DNA of 64,000 nt from Avena insularis (Eukaryota > Streptophyta > Magnoliopsida > Poales > Poaceae), in the NCBI GenBank assembly GCA_023614405.1, contig CM042688.1, forward strand, positions 70,728,253 through 70,792,252, written 5' to 3'. This document shows, one piece after another, positions 58,201 to 64,000 of the stretch (position 1 is its first letter; every line of letters starts with the position of its first letter). The position numbers and the translations under genes were made by a program. The notes beneath the pieces were generated by a model. The model ran no database searches. It was not told where the DNA came from and saw nothing but the letters and a program-made list of their open reading frames with translations.

Positions 58201-59668
58201 GCGTGATGGACCTAAGTGCGAGAAATGACTAGGAGTCATAAAATATATTAACTTACATTTAAGATTGCAAAGTAACATGTTACTTGATCTTATTAAAGTA
58301 AAGAAGTTTACTTGATATTTCTGAATGACTGCAAAGTCATAAGAAGGAAATGAAACTTAATGAATGACAAAAAGCTCGATTTATCACAAGTTTGGACAAA
58401 TTCAAGGAGTTGACTACAACAGTAGTGATGCTTAAGTCTTTTGGATTTACACTAGAAATATATGGATATTGAAGTCTCGTAATTGGAATTCTCAAATTTA
58501 TGATGATCAAAGAATTTTGGAATGTCCAAGATTATCGAGAGGACCTAGATTTGAGTGGTAGCAAATCAGCTTGGCTAAATCATAATATGTAGCTGACATA
58601 TTTTGAGTGGGAGCTAAGTGAAATCCATGGACCTCAAACATGAATGTCATATTTGAGTGGGAGCGTGAAATCATTCTATGATATGTGGACGATATATGTG
58701 AATGATGTGATCGGTGTTAATAATATTTAAGTTAGATAAATAAGGATGAAGTTGAAGTTATTAAACAATAAGATCTGTTGAGATAGATTGGTAAGTTTAA
58801 TAAGCACTGAATGTCGAATGCTTCCTAGACTTGATTCTGAAAGAGGTTTAGAATGTCCTAAGACAAGATTCTGAAGTAGCTCAGAATGGAACAAGGTAAG
58901 AAAGAAGTTCTTGCTGTATGAAGCATTGAGTTAGTATTGCAACTATGGTTGAAAGAAAGAGATGCGTTGCATCTCCTATGCCTCAGTGATAGGTTCTTCC
59001 ATACAACCATGTTGTATACTCGACGTAATGTGACCAGAGGTTCTGGTTGGTAGGACAAAGTCTTAACTGTAAGAACATGTCTTTGAGTGATTCCTGAGTT
59101 GATCACAGAACCAGAATTAAGTTTGTACATAAATGGCAAGAAGCAAAGTAAGTGGCATAGTTGCATTTCATGCACTGGGATCTACATAGATATAGAAGTA
59201 TAAAGGCTCCATCTGATGTGATGTATAATGTTATGGCATGGCTAGTTCGCTTTTAACATAGAATGATGTGTCCTAGGGCCCAGTGCCCATGAGAAAGCCC
59301 TCGAGGTTGATCTAAAGTCACTGTAAGCTCCTGGAATTCGGCCTTGTTCTGCTGCCATGACTGCAGTATATACACAAAGGATAGCAAAGTGTGTTTTGAA
59401 GTTTAGATGACAACGGTGAAAACGACCGTCATCATAAACACTAGAGACAAAGTCTCACTTTGTTGCCAAACAAATACTTCGACCCATTATACGATAATGG
59501 TATGAATGTCAAAATTAGGAAGACATTAACGATTTGCAAAAGACATAATGATCTGGTAAAACAGAACATGGACATGACGTTTCCCATGAGCATGCATGAT
59601 CTGTAAACGCATATGGTATATGGTTTATAAGAGTAAAATATGACCTAGATTATTTGTACTCTAGTGCA
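55237..59668 (+). other. Interior of pol-less Copia element
   Basis: A short frame near 55720-55840 reads like a gag start (MEASWTWRQTKGK from about 55738). The rest is AT-rich with frequent stops, and AGTGGGAGC recurs at 58607 and 58656. No pol motif was found on either strand. Confidence 0.5.
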
Positions 59669-59678
59669 AATGGGAGAC
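59669..59678 (+). promoter_or_regulatory. Polypurine tract of the pol-less Copia element
   Basis: AATGGGAGAC-type purine run directly before the 3' LTR at 59679. Confidence 0.7.
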
Positions 59679-61741
59679 TGAAGGAGATATGCCCTAGAGG
59701 CAAATAATAAATAGGTTTTTATTGTCATATCTCAGTTAGTTTATAATAGTTTCATATTGTGCTATAACTATGCAAAGTAGAAACATTGGTAAAGGTGTGG
59801 TATGAAACAACAAAGTCCCTAGTAGCCTCTATTCATACTAGTTCGTTGGTCATGAGGATGATCTGGGTTTCAAGATCATGGGCATTTATGCCAATTGACA
59901 ACAGGGCCATATCATTAGAGAATGATGTGATGGACATTCCTCGAAGGATTGCAACGCGATCAAGTCATATAGTTCATTGTTGCAACAGCTAAATCTAGAC
60001 TCCTAATTCCTTAGACCGTGAGGCTATATCAATTACAGTCTCCCGAGAGTGCTTTGATAGCATCAAGCGCCACTTGGTAATACATGGGTTATAAAGGTGT
60101 GTTTAGGTACTCGGAGGAACTGTTGAGGAAATGTCAAGAGCGGGATTTGTTCGCCCACATGATGGGTAAAGATACATATGGCCGGCTTGGTGAGATTACA
60201 TCCATAAATGTTGCAACATATGACTCGGTCACGGGGATGTAATATCACGGTAACAAGAAAACAGAACTTGTTGTGAACGAGATTGCACAAGGTATGTGAT
60301 ACCAATGATCGGATCTCGGACAAGTCATATCAAGAAACAAAAGGAATATGGATGCTACATTTACCGGTTCAAATGACATTATCATCAGGAATGCATAGGG
60401 GTCACATGGATAACCCTGGTCCCTCTGTTGATCATTGATACATATCATGTCTAGAGCATTCCTGAGCCGTGAGAGGATACACTTAAGGGTATGATGAGAG
60501 CGATCATTCATAAGATGGAATCACAGTCGATAAAGAGAAAGCCGGAATTGTTCCGCGGAGAGATCCGAAGTTGTTCGGAGAAAGAATAAAGGAAAAGACC
60601 GGAAAAGTATTTTCAGATAAATGGGAATTTAAATATATATTTATTATATGTTAGTTGTGAATTAATATATTCTAAATAATATTTAGATTAAGATTTATAA
60701 AAGAAACTTTTATATTAGGCCAAATCCCCGGATGGAAATAGCCTAGAAGAAAGGCTGCAGAAAAAGAAAAAGAAAAAGGGAAAAACAGCCAGCCCCATGG
60801 GCGGCAGATAACTGCCACCGCACAGGGCGGCATGCAGCTGGGCTGCGCTCGTAGGAGGGCGGCAGTTAAAGGCCGCCGCACGGGGGCGACGCACAGAAGC
60901 ACGACACGCGGCCAGCTCGACCCGGCCCAGGGGAGCTCGCGGGGAGCCGGCGCGCCTGCTGGGCCGCCTGCCTCGCCCGGAGCAGGCCCACCCGGGTCCG
61001 CCCGCCTAGCAGGCCCCACGCGGGGGCAGCTGGGCCGCCGGGAGTCTTCTGGCCCACCCAGGCTGGAGCTCCTTGCCCCTGTGCTGCTGGCTGTTGGGCC
61101 GAATTCGGCTGGCCAGCCCATCCGACTGTTTTGGCTATTTTTCTGGTTTTCCTTTAGCTTTTAGTCCCACATGGCTAACCTAAAAGGGAGGGCACACCTC
61201 CCTTAGCCTATATAAAGGGGTGCCCATGGGAGGACTAAAACACACCCAATATTTGGAGAAGTCCTTTGGTTGACTTCCTCCTTCCCTCTCTCTCTAGACC
61301 TTGTGACCATGGCCCCAAGTTTGGGCTGTGCGAACAAGGCACACCTGCAGCACACTGTTGCGTTGTAGGGATTCCTAGCCGGATATCAACTTCCGCACTC
61401 CTGGCGGGATCGGGGAGCCGGAGATCTCATCGTGCACCGGATGTGTATGAAGACATGAGGCGCAACACTTGGGGCGCTTAAATGTCATGAGCTAGAGCTG
61501 CTGCACGATGAAGATGAAGAAGGAGCAAGGGGTGACATGCGAGGAGCTTCGTGACCTTGAGGTCGGCTACGAGTACGACTACATCAACCACGTTCCCCTC
61601 GAAACATTAACCGCATACGGTCTACAAGGGTATGTATTCTATACGCATTGGCCGTTACCGCACTACTACATAGATAGATCCTAGGCAGTTTTGGGGTTCC
61701 AACATAGGAAAATTTTTGTTTTCTGCTGCGGATCCCCTTCT
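59679..61741 (+). repeat. 3' LTR of the pol-less Copia element
   Basis: It matches 53167-55222 throughout. The last base appears changed (CCTTCA to CCTTCT), followed by the target duplication AGTAT. Confidence 0.92.
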
Positions 61742-61949
61742 AGTATGGTGATTATGTAGATATTATTAATAATCCTCACTATGTTTTATTTAGAGATTAT
61801 TATGGTGATCTTTATGCTAGATATGTTCATCCTGATGATGGTTATATTGCTTGGTCTATTTGGGTTCCAAAACCCTTTTCACTAAGAAAAGAGGAACCAT
61901 TGAAAAATGGGTACCTAAAACCAAGAATTGAACTTTTGTAGGGCTATGC

Positions 61950-62308
61950 TTCTGGTGGGTCAAAATGGGTGCTTGATAGTGTATGCACAAGTTATATGAC
62001 TGGGAGCAAGGAGATCATCATGGAGATGAGGACAAATCACAATCAAATAACCGTCTCCTATGGTGATAAGTCAAAATCTAAGGTATTGGGTCTTGGCAAG
62101 GTTGTGGTCGCCCACGGTATTTCTCTCATGGACGTCATGCTTGTTTAGTTCTAGTTTGTGCTCTTAGTAAGATGGTCTTTGCCATCTTTATTGATGATGA
62201 TATTGTGGTACTCTTGTGGAGCAAGTCTCTTAAGGTCACTTTCGTTGTGTATGTCAAAAATGACTTGTATGTGGTGGACTTTTTGGGGGAAAAAACACTA
62301 CGGGTGCG
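61950..62308 (+). pseudogene. Copia protease region (broken)
   Basis: The frame WVLDSVCTSYMTGSKEIIME fits the aspartic protease of Copia elements, where the usual active-site triad DSG is DSV here. ITVSYGDKSKSKVLGLGKVV follows. Later pieces (LSKMVFAIFIDDDIVV, VYVKNDLYVVDF) lead toward the integrase. Stops and frame changes mean it is inactive. Confidence 0.8.
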
Positions 62309-62710
62309 ATGTGCTTATTTAGAAAGGACGATGTGGGTTGGCTATGGCATCTTCGACTAGCCCATGTCAATATGAGAACTTTGCAAAGTCTTTACAAGGG
62401 TGGCCACATTCTTGGACTAAAAGATGGTGTTTCCTTTGCCAAAGATCGTGTTTGCAGGGCTTGTGTTGAAGGAAAGAAGCATGATTCTCCCCATCGAAGG
62501 AAGACCATTATTTCATCCAAGAGGATCTTGGAGCTTCTTCATGTGGATCTCTTTGGTCCTCCATCTCATGCAAGTCTTGGTGGGAAGAAATATTGTTTGG
62601 TGATTGTTGATGACTATTCAAGATACACTTGGGATTATTTCTTCAAGACAAAGAGTGAAACTCAATAGACCGTCATTGACTTTGCCAATGAAGTTCAACA
62701 TCAACACAAT
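62309..62710 (+). pseudogene. Copia GAG_pre-integrase and integrase start (broken)
   Basis: The first part shows the pre-integrase zinc region (LWHLRLAHVNMRTLQSLYKG, ..C..C with CRACVEGK). The integrase core begins at LLHVDLFGPPSHASLGGKKY, with the first catalytic Asp in HVDLFGP and the second in VDDYSRYTW. A TAG after KSETQ is followed by more integrase reading (TVIDFANEVQHQHN) until the LTR at 62711. Confidence 0.85.
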
Positions 62711-64000
62711 TGAAAGGATACAGATGCCGCCTAGAGGGGGTGAATAGGCGGTTAAAAACTTTTCCGAGAGAGACTCCACAAAGGCGGAATTAAACTAGCG
62801 TTTACTTTGTTAAGCACAAAAACCTAGAACAACTAGGGTTCACCTATTTGCACCAACAACTTATGCTAAACAAGACAAGAAAATATGAGATAGCAAGATA
62901 TAAACTTCAATCATGAAGGCTATCACAAAGTAAGATGCATAAGTAAGAGCTCGGGTATAGAGATAATCGAGGCACTTGGAGACGACGATGTTTTACCGAG
63001 TTCCTACCAACATGGATTACGTCTCGTTTGGAGAGGGGGTGGTATCAAACCACCAACGCCAGAAAAGGCCTCCCTTGTTCTCCTGTGAATCTCACCCCAA
63101 CGGGATCGATCCACACTTCCACTATCGGTGCACTTGTCGGTGGCAATCCAGAACCTCTCACAAGGTTGGGGCACTTCTCCACAACTCAATTGAAGGCTCC
63201 CAACAAACAAGCTTGGGGAAAGCTCCAAAACTTAATTGGAGGCCCCAAGTAATCCACAAACCTGCAAAACCACCAAACCGTCTAGGGTTCCAATGAACCC
63301 AAGAGTAAAAAGCTTTTCAACTTTTCACCCAATTGAATCCTCACCGAGAACTCAAACCGATGCACCAAATGCAATGGCAAGAACACAAGAAGTGCTCAAA
63401 TCCTTCTCTCCCAAATTCCACCAAAGCTACAAAAGCTTCTGGGGAATAAGAGAGGAAGAATAATGGAGGAAATCCAAAAAAGACTCCAATATCTAGATCC
63501 CAAGATGTTCCCCTCACTTAGAGGAGAGATAGATTGGTGGGGTTGTAGATCTAGATCTCCTCTTTAAAATCTCTTAAGAATATGCAAGAATCATAGGAGG
63601 GATTGAGAGATAGCAAGCTCAAGAAGGTCAGCAATGGAGGGGAAAACTTACAAGGAAGGTTAGGGAACCATTGGGGAAGAAAGGTCCCTTAAATAGGTCC
63701 CTAAAAATCCAACTGTTAGGCCCAGGAATCGCTCGGTCCGGAGTCTCTGGACTGGGACCGGAGTCTCTGGTGTACCCAGGCCAAACGGGGACAAACTGGA
63801 GGACAGTCTGTACGCGGTCCGGAGATAGACCGGAGATTTAGTCCAGAATCTCCGGTCTTAGAAAAACTGGCAGAAAGACCAATACGAAAACAACCACAAC
63901 TTTTGCATCCGGACTCCGATTTTGATGATCTTGGGCTCGTTTTAAAGAGGACAACAAACTCTACAAGATAATGTAGGGAACCATCATAGTCCAGAAAGAG
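62711..64000 (-). mobile_element. Minus-strand Copia-type LTR, right end beyond the window
   Basis: The plus-strand start TGAAAGGATACAGATGCCGC is the inverse of a Copia LTR end (..CCCCCTCTAGGCGGCATC..). It interrupts the integrase after CAACACAAT, so the target duplication would be ACAAT (62706-62710), to be confirmed at the other side. Repeated CGGTCCGGAGTCTCTGG and CCGGAGATTTAG phrases at 63730-63860 form short inverted motifs. The interior and other LTR are outside the window. Confidence 0.7.

Larger units (their letters stand above)
53167..61741 (+). mobile_element. Copia-type element with 2.06-kb LTRs and no visible pol
   Basis: LTRs at 53167-55222 and 59679-61741, with TGAAGG..CCTTC(A/T) ends, are flanked by AGTAT at 53162-53166 and 61742-61746. 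The primer-binding site is at 55224 and a polypurine tract lies just before 59679. The 4.46-kb interior has no frame over about 116 codons and no gag, protease, integrase or reverse transcriptase motif. It is either a large derivative mobilised in trans or an element whose genes have decayed. LTR divergence is about 5 percent by eye over the first 130 bases. Confidence 0.9.
50553..62710 (+). mobile_element. Sirevirus-like Copia element, 5' LTR truncated, interrupted and cut at the right
   Basis: The order is LTR remnant (50553-51053), primer-binding site (51056), gag region (51105-53166), then after the nested Copia element (53167-61741) protease and integrase (61747-62710). At 62711 a minus-strand LTR interrupts the integrase. 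The gag with a zinc knuckle and the wording of the protease and integrase are like Maximus-type Sireviruses of Triticeae (inference). Many stops and shifts show it is dead. Its LTR is the same family as the one at 1-5565. Confidence 0.8.

Overview
This window is nuclear DNA of a large-genome grass, most likely the wheat/barley/rye tribe (inference). The evidence is nested LTR retrotransposons of Triticeae style, a large CACTA element with a 3-bp target duplication, Stowaway MITEs, and spliced plant-type genes. Nothing bacterial or organellar was seen. Nearly all long open frames are transposon-derived, and I find no gene that is certainly intact.

Layout. (1) 1-5565: the 3' LTR of a Copia element, cut into three pieces by a Gypsy solo LTR (772-2349, TSD GTTCC) and a second solo LTR (2486-5311, TSD TACTT), which itself holds a third (3160-4541, TSD AAACC). 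(2) 5647-32037: a CACTA transposon (TSD TCG) with two decayed genes, TNP2 and a Transposase_24/Ulp1-like gene, plus a small RNase H1 N-terminal-like exon. Its TNP2 gene is split by a minus-strand Gypsy element (8923-23871, TSD GGATT/GGCTT). That element is split in turn by a plus-strand gag-only Gypsy element (11705-19844, TSD CAAGC). (3) 32041-40085: a Gypsy LTR fragment, a 4.3-kb solo-LTR-like insertion (33155-37461, TSD TGATG), and a tandemly duplicated segment with a LINE-like repeat between its copies. (4) 40281-50100: the most gene-like part. It holds a spliced but broken ubiquitin-L40 gene, MITEs, a MYB fragment, a LINE remnant, and a Harbinger-like element (46330-48221, TSD TAA) carrying a protein-coding cargo with its own TATA box. 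(5) 50103-64000: a Sirevirus-like Copia element (gag, protease, integrase remnants) interrupted by a Copia element with 2.06-kb LTRs and no visible pol (53167-61741, TSD AGTAT), and at the right edge by a minus-strand Copia-type LTR (from 62711).

The most interesting signals are four. Both CACTA genes have the same regulatory layout: a terminal-type motif cluster, a leader intron, and a conserved hairpin with a 12-nt loop just before the start codon. The inner Gypsy element repeats the GC-rich LTR promoter module inside its body, just upstream of a second open frame. The Harbinger-like element carries a gene. The ubiquitin-L40 gene keeps all splice sites but has a 17-nt deletion at the end of ubiquitin. 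All domain names come from motif recognition by eye, and no database search was run.
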